From NCBI RefSeq assembly GCF_000336815.1, contig NZ_AOLG01000054.1, forward strand, positions 241,498 through 305,497: a DNA stretch of 64,000 nucleotides, in the 5' to 3' direction. Positions 17,144-23,610 of this stretch are shown here, in pieces. The translations under genes were made by a program, and so were the position numbers. The stretch comes from Haloferax prahovense DSM 18310. Lineage in GTDB: Archaea; Halobacteriota; Halobacteria; Halobacteriales; Haloferacaceae. Numbering within the stretch: the stretch's first letter is position 1; each line of letters begins with the position of its first letter. The notes under the pieces were generated by a model. The model saw only the letters and a program-made list of their open reading frames with translations. It ran no database searches and was not told the DNA's origin.

Positions 17144-18043
17144 ATGCAACTAGGCGTCATCGGCCTCGGCCGGATGGGGCGCATCGTAGTCGACCGAGTG
17201 CTCGATGCCGGGCACGAGGTCGTGGCCTTCGACCTCTCGGCGGAAGCCGTCGCGGCGGCCGCCGACGCGGGTGCCGAACCCGCGGACAGCGTCGCCGACC
17301 TCGCCGACCGGCTCGGCGACGACAAGCGAATCTGGCTCATGGTCCCCGCGGGCGACGCGGTGGACGCGACCCTCGACGACCTCGACCCGCATCTCGACGG
17401 GGACGACGTAGTCGTCGACGGCGGCAACTCCCACTTCGAGGAGTCCGTGCGACGCGCCGAGGCGTGCTCGGCGGCCTACCTCGACTGCGGCACCTCCGGC
17501 GGCCCCGCCGGTGCCGAACTCGGCTTTTCGCTCATGGTCGGCGGCCCGCAGTGGGCCTACGACGAGTTGTCTCCCGTCTTCGACGCAGTGGCGACCGGCC
17601 CCGCCGGCCACGGCCACATGGGCGAGTCGGGCTCCGGCCACTACGTGAAGATGGTCCACAACGGCGTCGAGTACGCGCTGATGCAGGCGTACGGCGAGGG
17701 CTTCGAACTGCTCGCCGAGGGCCGGTACGACCTCGACCTCGAATCGGTCGCGCAGACGTGGAACAACGGCGCGGTCATCCGCTCGTGGCTCCTCGAACTC
17801 TGCGAGGAGGCGTTCCGCGAGGAGGGAAGCGACCTCGGCGACGTGGACGACCACGTCGCGGGCGGCTCGACGGGCACGTGGACGGTCCAAGAGGCGCTCG
17901 AACAGGAGGTCCCGGTCCCGCTCATCTACCAGTCGCTCGCCGAGCGGTTCGGCTCCCGCGCCGACGACCGCTTCTCCCGTCGCCTCGCCAACCGGCTCCG
18001 GTACGGCTTCGGCCGCCACGAGGTCGCGCGGAAGGACGACTGA
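17144..18043 (+). CDS. gnd: 6-phosphogluconate dehydrogenase, decarboxylating
   Basis: A 299-residue member of the short 6PGDH (GntZ/YqeC-like) class. It has the Rossmann motif GVIGLGRMGRIVV (4-16), a substrate loop VDGGNSHFEESVRRA and the catalytic region GTSGGPAGAELGFSLMVGG, with the active-site Lys in GHYVKMVHNGVEYALMQA. It oxidises 6-phosphogluconate to ribulose 5-phosphate and CO2. Haloferax uses this step in an oxidative pentose phosphate pathway for pentose supply, and the gene is placed here similarly to what I remember for H. volcanii. The ATG at 17144 gives the full Rossmann fold. Confidence 0.94.
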   Translation: MQLGVIGLGRMGRIVVDRVLDAGHEVVAFDLSAEAVAAAADAGAEPADSVADLADRLGDDKRIWLMVPAGDAVDATLDDLDPHLDGDDVVVDGGNSHFEESVRRAEACSAAYLDCGTSGGPAGAELGFSLMVGGPQWAYDELSPVFDAVATGPAGHGHMGESGSGHYVKMVHNGVEYALMQAYGEGFELLAEGRYDLDLESVAQTWNNGAVIRSWLLELCEEAFREEGSDLGDVDDHVAGGSTGTWTVQEALEQEVPVPLIYQSLAERFGSRADDRFSRRLANRLRYGFGRHEVARKDD

Positions 18044-18204
18044 CGGGGTCTGACGCCGGCCCCCGTCGGCGCGACCGCGATACCGGGGGCGGCCTCGATA
18101 TTGTGGGAATCCGCGTGAGACCCGCGTCTCGGCGGTGAAATCGACCGCCCGCGGGTGCCGCCACAATCACAATTTCCTTAACCCCTCCCTCCATATCCGC
18201 CGGT

Positions 18205-18786
18205 ATGGCAGTCATCAGTCTGGTGGGTGTCGGGGCCGGATTGGTCCTGGTACTCCTCGCCGTCGCCCTGCACTACTCGAAGGGCACCGGCTGGGAGCCG
18301 ACCGCCGACATCACACAGGAAGTCCTCGAACGCCGCGCGGCGACCGTCGCAGAGACCGACTTCCCCGAGCCGATGAACCGTTCCATCGGCGGGGGCGGCG
18401 GCGTCGCCGCGGTCGCGGGCGGCGAAGAGGGCGCCGAACTCGAAGGCGAGGAGGCGGAAGAAGAGCCGAGCCCCGCCGACATGCCCGAAGACGAAGTCGA
18501 GTACTTCGAAGTCGAGTTCGTCAAGCAGGGCGAGACCATCGAACTGGCGAGCAACGAGACGGTGCTCGACCAGGGTGAAGACGCCGGAATGGACCTCCCC
18601 TATGCGTGCCGGCAGGGTTCCTGTGTCTCCTGTGCCGCGAAGATTACCGACGGCCCGGCAGAGGAGTACATCACGCACCACACGCAGGAGACCCTCTCCG
18701 ACGAGGAGATGGACAACGGCTACACGCTCACCTGCGTCGCCTACCCGAAGGCCGACTTCGCCATCGAGACCGGCGAAGCGCCGTAA
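18205..18786 (+). CDS. Membrane-anchored 2Fe-2S ferredoxin
   Basis: The 193-residue protein has one N-terminal transmembrane helix (about 4-23), an acidic low-complexity linker (60-97) and a plant-type 2Fe-2S domain at about 98-193. The cluster ligands Cys135, Cys140, Cys143 and Cys177 follow the canonical C-x4-C-x2-C-xn-C spacing, in YACRQGSCVSCAAK and LTCVAY. The domain therefore faces one side of the membrane; its polarity is not certain. A TATA-like TTCCTTAAC lies about 30 bases upstream. It is related to the J-domain ferredoxin at 45875. Confidence 0.93.
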   Translation: MAVISLVGVGAGLVLVLLAVALHYSKGTGWEPTADITQEVLERRAATVAETDFPEPMNRSIGGGGGVAAVAGGEEGAELEGEEAEEEPSPADMPEDEVEYFEVEFVKQGETIELASNETVLDQGEDAGMDLPYACRQGSCVSCAAKITDGPAEEYITHHTQETLSDEEMDNGYTLTCVAYPKADFAIETGEAP

Positions 18787-18995
18787 CGCGACGAACCGCA
18801 ACCACCCACCGTTTCTCTCGACGCCACCCGTTTCGGTGAGCCGCGCCCGTCCCGTTCGGCACCGAGGGTCGCGGTTCGCGGTTCACGGTTCGCGGCTGTC
18901 GCTCCCGGTCGCTCCCGCTTGTCGGCGAGGTGAATTCGAGGGGTGAAGACGCCTATCGACGCTTTCAAACGGTCTCCGCGTGTCTCACCTGTTCA

Positions 18996-20462
18996 GTGTC
19001 CCTCCCCGAAGGAGGTTCCCTCACCGAAGGCGACCTCAAACGGCCGATGTTCGAACTGGCGTGGCCCATTATCGTCACCGAACTCCTCCAGGTGGCGTAC
19101 AACCTCGCCGACACCGTCTGGCTCGGTCGGCTCTCGACAGACGCCGTCGCCGCCATCAGCCTCGCATTTCCCCTCATCTTCCTGCTCATCTCCGTCGGTG
19201 GCGGCTTCACCGTCGCCGGGAGCACGCTCGTCGCGCAGTACACCGGCGCGAAAAGCGAGGGCTCCGCCGGGACCGTCGCCGGGCAGACGCTCACGTTCAT
19301 CACCGTCATCGCCGTCGTCGTCGGCGTCATCGGCTTTTTCGCCACCGACGCGATGCTCGGCGTCCTCCCGAGCTCGGAGGCGACCGCCGGGCAGGTCATC
19401 CCCCTCGCCGGCGACTACATGCGCGTGTTCTTCCTCGGCCTGCCGTTCCTCTTCGGCTTCTTCGTCTTCTCCGCGCTCATGCGCGGCTACGGCAACACCC
19501 GCGCCCCGATGGTCGTGATGTTCATCAGCGTCGTCATCAACATCGTCATCGACCCCGTGTTCATCTTCGGCTTCGACGCCAATCCGCTGTTTTCGATGCT
19601 CGGATTAGAGGGCCTTCAGGCGAGCCTCTTCACCGCCACGGGCTTTGATGGGTTCAAAGTCGCCGGCGCGGCGTACGCGACGGTTCTCTCGCGCGCCGTC
19701 GCCACCATCATCGGCATCTACGTCATCTTCGGGACGAGCGCCGGCCCCGACGTGCAGCTCGGCGACTTCCGCCCGCAGTTCGAGTACATCAAGAAAATCG
19801 TCGATATCGGCGTCCCGAGCGCCATCGAGCAGTCCGCCACCGCCCTCGGCTTCATCACACTCACCGCGATGGTCGTCACGTTCAACCCCGAAGTCGTCGC
19901 CGCGTTCGGCCTCGGCAACCGCCTCACGTCGCTGGTGTTCCTCCCGGCGCTCGGCCTCGGACGAGCGACGAACACCATCGTCGGCCAGAACCTCGGCGCA
20001 CAGAAACCCGACCGCGCCGAGAGCGCCGTCTGGCTCGCCGCCAAGGTCGGCGCGAGCGTCATGCTCGTCACCGGCGTGCTCGCCTACGTCTTCGCCGAAC
20101 CCGTCGTCGCGTTCTTCCTCCAAACCGGGACCGCGTCGGCCGCCCAGACCATCGACCTCGGCGTCGAGTACATCCGCATCCGGGCGTTCGAATTCGGTTT
20201 CATCGGCGTCCTCCAAGTCGTCCTCGGCGCGTACCGCGGCGCGGGGAACACGAAGACCGCCCTCGGCTTCTCGCTGTTCGCGCTCTGGTTGGGCCGCGTG
20301 CCAATCGTCTACCTGCTTTCGTTCCAGTTCGGGTTCGCCGAGACGGGCATCTGGCTCGGGATGGCCGTGGGACAGATTCTCGGCGCGATTGCGGCCACGG
20401 CGTGGTTCACCCGCGGCACGTGGAAACACAGCGTCGTCGACGCCGACGCGACCGGAACGTAA
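18996..20462 (+). CDS. MATE-family multidrug/organic cation efflux transporter
   Basis: A protein of 488 residues with 12 predicted transmembrane helices, two homologous six-helix halves and MATE motifs (ELAWPIIVTELLQVAYNLADTVWLG at the start, GLGRATNTIVGQNLGA in the second half). MATE transporters export cationic compounds in exchange for sodium or protons. Two GTG starts are possible: 18930 (510 residues) and 18996 (488). I favour 18996, because a TATA-like GCTTTCAAA sits about 27-33 bases upstream, as expected for a leaderless message, and the extra 22 residues look non-conserved. It ends just before tRNA-Arg. Confidence 0.92.
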   Translation: MSLPEGGSLTEGDLKRPMFELAWPIIVTELLQVAYNLADTVWLGRLSTDAVAAISLAFPLIFLLISVGGGFTVAGSTLVAQYTGAKSEGSAGTVAGQTLTFITVIAVVVGVIGFFATDAMLGVLPSSEATAGQVIPLAGDYMRVFFLGLPFLFGFFVFSALMRGYGNTRAPMVVMFISVVINIVIDPVFIFGFDANPLFSMLGLEGLQASLFTATGFDGFKVAGAAYATVLSRAVATIIGIYVIFGTSAGPDVQLGDFRPQFEYIKKIVDIGVPSAIEQSATALGFITLTAMVVTFNPEVVAAFGLGNRLTSLVFLPALGLGRATNTIVGQNLGAQKPDRAESAVWLAAKVGASVMLVTGVLAYVFAEPVVAFFLQTGTASAAQTIDLGVEYIRIRAFEFGFIGVLQVVLGAYRGAGNTKTALGFSLFALWLGRVPIVYLLSFQFGFAETGIWLGMAVGQILGAIAATAWFTRGTWKHSVVDADATGT

Positions 20463-20490
20463 TCGGCCGCCGGCGTGGGTTCCACAACGG

Positions 20491-20496
20491 TTTTAC
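20491..20496 (+). promoter_or_regulatory. TATA-like element of tRNA-Arg
   Basis: TTTTAC (in AACGGTTTTACG) lies about 29-34 bases before the first base of tRNA-Arg, the usual archaeal TATA position. No other gene starts here. Confidence 0.55.
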
Positions 20497-20524
20497 GTCG
20501 GTGCCGTGTAGCTCTCTCCGCTGA

Positions 20525-20597
20525 GGGCCCGTAGCTCAGTGGACAGAGTGCTTGGTTCCGGACCAAGATGTCGCGGGTTCAAATCCCGTCGGGTCCG
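20525..20597 (+). tRNA. tRNA-Arg (anticodon CCG)
   Basis: A complete cloverleaf of 73 nt can be folded. The acceptor stem GGGCCCG pairs with CGGGTCC (one G-U pair), the D-arm is GCTCAGTGGACAGAGT, the anticodon stem CTTGG/CCAAG encloses TTCCGGA, giving anticodon CCG, and the T-arm loop is TTCAAAT. Discriminator base is G and no intron is present. The last 14 bases (TCCCGTCGGGTCCG) recur at each border of the two cassettes downstream, so this gene served as the attachment site. Confidence 0.96.
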
Positions 20598-20757
20598 TTC
20601 GCTTCGCTCACTCCCCCGACGTAGTCACGCTCGCTGACGCTCACGTGACTCCCGTCGGGTCCGTACAGTTCTGGAACGCTTTAGAACCAAAGAGCGAGTG
20701 CTCTAACCGTCGAATCCGCATATTTTCCCACCAACCGATTTCGTCACGCACCGTGAC
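20584..20757. repeat. tRNA-Arg attachment repeat, copy 1
   Basis: Starts within the 3' end of tRNA-Arg. Bases 20584-20728 (145 bp) appear identical by eye to 22020-22164, and a degenerate match (ATTTCGTCACGCACCGTGAC vs ATTTCGTCGTGCACTGTGAC) continues to about 20757. The first 79 bases (20585-20663) are shared by all three copies. They comprise the tRNA-end 14-mer twice, with a perfect 7-bp inverted repeat (AGTCACG...CGTGACT) between. The last 65 identical bases contain two more short inverted repeats (GTTCT...AGAAC and AGAGC...GCTCT). No coding capacity. Confidence 0.9.
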
Positions 20758-20792
20758 GGACTTACACTCCGGAGGACTAGTACTACCAGCAC

Positions 20793-20813
20793 AAATCTAA
20801 AATACATAGATTT
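20793..20813. promoter_or_regulatory. Palindrome over the promoter of the regulator-PIN operon
   Basis: AAATCTA-N7-TAGATTT is a perfect 7-bp inverted repeat centred 22 bases before the ATG at 20826. It covers the AT-rich core (CTAAAATACATAGA) that would serve as TATA box. Such placement suits autorepression by the HTH regulator. Confidence 0.5.
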
Positions 20814-20825
20814 CGTACTTCACGT

Positions 20826-21440
20826 ATGCCCACCCTTACTGACCGTGGCGACGCACCACCAATCGACGACGCGCCACCACAGTCGTTCGACGATTTCGAT
20901 GGGCTGTTGGCAGCCACGACGTTGCTGCAGAACCCACGCCTCGCCCGCGAGTACGTCTACCTCTGCTACTACGGGCCAGCAACCATCCAGGACCTCATCG
21001 AGGAACTGGACATCGCTCGTGCAACGGCCTACGACGACGTCGAGCGACTCGAACGACTCGGCGTCGTCGACCGCGACGAGAGCACGCGCCCCCACCAACT
21101 TACCGCGGAACCGTTCGCGTTCGTCGACGGTCGCGAAGTCGCAATTACCCCGACACTGCTCCACGCAGTCGCTCTCACAGAGTTCGACGACGATGCCGAG
21201 TACTTCCACAATCGGTACGGCGTAGGACGCCTCGTGAGAGCAGTTCGAGCAGCAGCAGCGTACTATGCCGGGAAGCTCACTCAACGGATGGCGGCCGAGG
21301 AGATGGACGTCCAGCCAGTCGAGGGAATGGCCATCATCTATGCAGTTCGGCCCGTCTTGGAGGCTGGTCGGGAGCACGACCCGTACTTCGAACAACTCAT
21401 CTCGTCAGACCCTGACGAATTGGAGTTCGATGGGGAGTAG
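20826..21440 (+). CDS. HTH transcriptional regulator, probable antitoxin-like partner
   Basis: The 204-residue protein has an ArsR/MarR-like winged helix at about 45-105: VYLCYYGPATIQDLIEEL, then ARATAYDDVERLERLGVVDRDES. A helical C-terminal domain follows (LTEFDDDAEYFHNRYGVGRL, AAAYYAGKLTQRMAAEEM), of a kind seen in haloarchaeal regulators. It overlaps the downstream PIN gene by 11 bases, so the two are co-translated. By position it could act as autorepressor and antitoxin of the PIN protein. The HTH is clear; the antitoxin role is inference, because this is not one of the classical VapB folds. Confidence 0.75.
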   Translation: MPTLTDRGDAPPIDDAPPQSFDDFDGLLAATTLLQNPRLAREYVYLCYYGPATIQDLIEELDIARATAYDDVERLERLGVVDRDESTRPHQLTAEPFAFVDGREVAITPTLLHAVALTEFDDDAEYFHNRYGVGRLVRAVRAAAAYYAGKLTQRMAAEEMDVQPVEGMAIIYAVRPVLEAGREHDPYFEQLISSDPDELEFDGE

Positions 21441-21951
21441 TGACCTCCACTCGGACGACTTCGTACTCGCCGACACGAACCTCTTCGTCGCCGTGGGTGG
21501 CCCGGAGAATCCGAAGTTCCAGAAACTCCGGAAGTTCGCAGCACGGCATCAGATAACCTTGCAAGTTCCCCAACGTGTTGTCGAGGAACTGAGCACGATG
21601 CACGTCGCGGACCGGGTAGAAACAGCCATCGAAGAAGGGTGGGCGACCAAAATTAATCCACCATCGCCGACCGATTCCGATGCGGTCGCGGCGATGGACT
21701 ACGTTCGACGAGAGATAGCCCGGAAGTCCGGCAAGAACGAACACGAAGTCGAGAAAGCCGACACCGTGTTCGCCGGCTTAGCAATCGAGTTACTTCGAGA
21801 TGGCAATCCACGAGTCGTCGTTCTCACTGACGACAAGATTGCAGCAGCAGCGATAGAAGGGGCAGTAGCACAACAGGGGTACGACGAAACGATTCTCGTG
21901 CTCCGCCGCCGCGACATCATGGACGATGGTGGCGACGTCCGAGTCATTTGA
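21430..21951 (+). CDS. PIN-domain ribonuclease-like protein (putative toxin)
   Basis: A 173-residue PIN-like protein. Its acidic active-site residues are visible in FVLADTNLFVAVGG (Asp near 14), VVEELSTMHV, KADTVFAGLAIELL and VVVLTDDKI. The order and spacing fit the PIN fold, which cuts single-stranded RNA with Mg or Mn. It is somewhat larger than classical VapC toxins (about 130-140) and begins 11 bases before the stop of the HTH gene. RNA target and toxicity are unknown. Confidence 0.75.
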   Translation: MGSSDLHSDDFVLADTNLFVAVGGPENPKFQKLRKFAARHQITLQVPQRVVEELSTMHVADRVETAIEEGWATKINPPSPTDSDAVAAMDYVRREIARKSGKNEHEVEKADTVFAGLAIELLRDGNPRVVVLTDDKIAAAAIEGAVAQQGYDETILVLRRRDIMDDGGDVRVI

Positions 21952-21986
21952 GGTCGGCGTAGACCAAATCAACAGACAACGCTCCA

Positions 21987-22194
21987 ATTAAAACAGATTC
22001 GTCACACGCTACGACGCATTCCCGTCGGGTCCGTTCGCTTCGCTCACTCCCCCGACGTAGTCACGCTCGCTGACGCTCACGTGACTCCCGTCGGGTCCGT
22101 ACAGTTCTGGAACGCTTTAGAACCAAAGAGCGAGTGCTCTAACCGTCGAATCCGCATATTTTCCACCGGGGCAATTTCGTCGTGCACTGTGACA
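21987..22194. repeat. tRNA-Arg attachment repeat, copy 2
   Basis: The junction between the two cassettes. Bases 21987-22019 (ATTAAAACAGATTCGTCACA... ending in GACGCAT) are the right end of cassette 1 and recur before copy 3. From 22020 to 22164 it equals copy 1, and a weaker match continues to about 22194. It has two copies of the tRNA-end 14-mer (22020 and 22086) but no tRNA body. This 316-base gap between genes contains nothing else recognisable. Confidence 0.9.
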
Positions 22195-22267
22195 CGGGCT
22201 GTCGCTAGCTATCGGTTTCGTGGATTCAAACACACGAGAGGTCGTCGGTACACTCGATAGCGAACTC

Positions 22268-22669
22268 TCACTGGTCCCTATCGGGTTCTAACGGAGTGCG
22301 GTCGATGCCCACCGTATCGTAGTCCTGTTCACTGGAGAGAACTTCCTCGCCACTCGTCGCAATCACACCAGCGTGAAGTGCATCGAACGGTGTCAGATGA
22401 TACTCTTCGAGGAACGCCGCCGCCGCGAGAACTGCATCCTCGTGTTCTTTCGGCGTTATTGGAACGAGTTCGAGGAGGTTCGCTATCGCCCGTGGGGCGT
22501 CAATGTCGTACTCAGACTGTTCGCGGTCGTAGAAGAGAACGAGAACTTCCGCGTAGGCCAGAATCGACGTGTGAATGTCGTCGCGTTCTTGGAGCGCTTC
22601 GAGTGCCGAGTCGCGCAACCAGTCTTCGTTCTTCACGAGCGCAATCAAGAAGTCAGTCTCGACGTACAC
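22268..22669 (-). CDS. vapC: VapC-type PIN toxin
   Basis: The 133-residue PIN protein starts MYVETDFLIALV, with the first catalytic Asp at residue 6. It continues with AYAEVLVLFY (Glu), TPFDALHAGVI (Asp) and SSEQDYDTVGI (Asp), the four acidic positions of PIN ribonucleases. Length is typical for VapC. Toxins of this type cut tRNA or rRNA when their antitoxin decays. It lies 3 bases downstream of the VapB-like gene, so co-translation is likely. Confidence 0.88.
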   Translation of the reverse strand: MYVETDFLIALVKNEDWLRDSALEALQERDDIHTSILAYAEVLVLFYDREQSEYDIDAPRAIANLLELVPITPKEHEDAVLAAAAFLEEYHLTPFDALHAGVIATSGEEVLSSEQDYDTVGIDRTPLEPDRDQ

Positions 22670-22672
22670 GAA

Positions 22673-22939
22673 TCAGGCCTCGCGATTTCCCGACCGCTCT
22701 TCGTCCTCGGCTTCGATTTCTTCGGAGATTGCTCTCCTCGCCTCCTCTTTGAGTTCGTCTGCGTCAGTCTCCTCGAAGGCGTCGCCAACTGCCTCACGAA
22801 GTCCCTCTAACGGGTCGTCGTCGACCGGGAAGAGCGCGACGTGACTCGGGAGTTCGACGATACGATAACGTTCGCCGAACCGTGACCGGACGTCCTTCGG
22901 GAGATAGATTCGCCCCCGTTCGTCCGTAGATTTCGACAT
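22673..22939 (-). CDS. vapB: VapB-type AbrB-fold antitoxin
   Basis: The 88-residue protein has an N-terminal swapped-hairpin AbrB/MazE DNA-binding motif (DERGRIYLPKDVRSRFGERY, residues 6-25) and an acidic C-terminal tail (residues 50-88) suited to wrapping its toxin. It precedes vapC by 3 bases. A 6-bp inverted repeat flanks its TATA-like region (22953-22976), as expected for autoregulation. The fold and pairing make the assignment firm; activity is inferred. Confidence 0.88.
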   Translation of the reverse strand: MSKSTDERGRIYLPKDVRSRFGERYRIVELPSHVALFPVDDDPLEGLREAVGDAFEETDADELKEEARRAISEEIEAEDEERSGNREA

Positions 22940-22952
22940 GGTTCACGTAGTA

Positions 22953-22976
22953 CGGGAAAAATTAAAAATGTTCCCG
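22953..22976. promoter_or_regulatory. Inverted repeat flanking the vapBC TATA-like region
   Basis: CGGGAA-N12-TTCCCG encloses an A/T-only-like core (AAATTAAAAATG on the plus strand) 14-37 bases upstream of the vapB ATG at 22939. That core is the only TATA candidate for the operon, so a repressor bound here would block initiation. Confidence 0.5.
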
Positions 22977-23057
22977 GTATTCTTTCAATCCTCCCACTCG
23001 CTCAGCATCAGCTATCGAGTTGGGTCGTTGCGCAGCAAATCGCCAGACTGCGCCCCG

Positions 23058-23169
23058 ATTAAAACAGATTCGTCACACGCTACGACGCATTCCCGCCGGG
23101 TCCGTTCGCTTCGCTCACTCCCCCGACGTAGTCACGCTCGCTGACGCTCACGTGACTCCCGTCGGGTCC
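23058..23169. repeat. tRNA-Arg attachment repeat, copy 3 (right border)
   Basis: Matches 21987-22098 over 112 bases with one visible substitution (CCCGCCGGG for CCCGTCGGG at the tRNA-end 14-mer). After the second 14-mer the similarity stops abruptly (GGGTCC then AGTTTGTCGCGG), which marks the border to the older chromosome. It lacks the 65-base left-end part of copies 1 and 2, as expected if no further cassette follows. Confidence 0.88.
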
Positions 23170-23610
23170 AGTTTGTCGCGGTTTCGTCTGGACGAGCGGT
23201 GCATCGTCTCGTACCGAATCCCCCATCGAACCCACTCAACTTCGTTCGTTACTAACTTGCTGTCCCCTCCGGGCCGAGGACATCTAACGACGAGACTCGT
23301 CAACCACACGAAGACCCGTCGCCAATCGAATATTCGGATGGCAAAATCCCACAAAACGCCACAATACATGGGTTTTAGTGGCCACATGCACCGTTTCGGG
23401 AATCGACCCTAATAAACGGGTGGCAATTCATTTCACAGCGAAGTCGAAGGAGGGGGTATGGGAACGTCGACAGCAGGCGGGCAGAACCGTCACCGCAGTG
23501 TGGGGCGGTGGCGGCGAAGGCTCCGAGATGGACTGAGGGACATCCCACAGGGGGACTCGATTCCGAGCGAGTCGTGGCGGGCGCGTCACTGAAACATCCT
23601 CGTCTTCCTC
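23170..23610. other. Intergenic region right of the cassettes, no gene recognised
   Basis: About 440 bases between the last repeat and the transducer gene. It is mixed in composition and has an AT-richer middle (about 23330-23420). A 24-codon open frame (MAKSHKTPQYMGF..., 23338-23412) is present, but without homology or a convincing promoter I do not call it. The TATA for the gene at 23611 is not obvious. Confidence 0.6.

Larger units (their letters stand above)
20598..22033. mobile_element. Integrase-less tRNA-anchored cassette 1 (HTH regulator + PIN)
   Basis: A 1,436-bp unit delimited by successive copies of the tRNA-Arg 3' end. It opens with a 145-174-bp left-end sequence shared with cassette 2 and closes with a 33-base right-end sequence (ATTAAAACAGATTCG... 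at 21987) shared with cassette 2. The cargo is only the regulator at 20826-21440 and PIN gene at 21430-21951. The base composition is visibly less GC-rich than the flanks. No integrase, transposase or replication gene is present. Calling it mobile rests on the tandem tRNA-end repeats and swapped cargo. Confidence 0.6.
22034..23105. mobile_element. Integrase-less tRNA-anchored cassette 2 (VapB/VapC)
   Basis: A 1,072-bp unit bounded by the second and third tRNA-end repeats, with the same left and right terminal sequences as cassette 1 but unrelated cargo: a VapB/VapC pair in the opposite orientation. Same ends, different cargo and stacked insertion are what one expects from two related elements using one attachment site. 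There is no recombinase gene, so movement would need an enzyme supplied elsewhere. The alternative is recombinational shuffling of chromosomal repeats. Confidence 0.6.

Noticed and set aside
20598..23105. Integrase or transposase gene within the tRNA-anchored cassettes
   Set aside because: I looked in all frames of both cassettes; only the HTH, PIN, VapC and VapB genes are coding. No tyrosine-recombinase motifs are present.
23338..23412. 24-codon open frame starting MAKSHKTPQYMGF
   Set aside because: No evidence of translation beyond a start and stop; too short to support.
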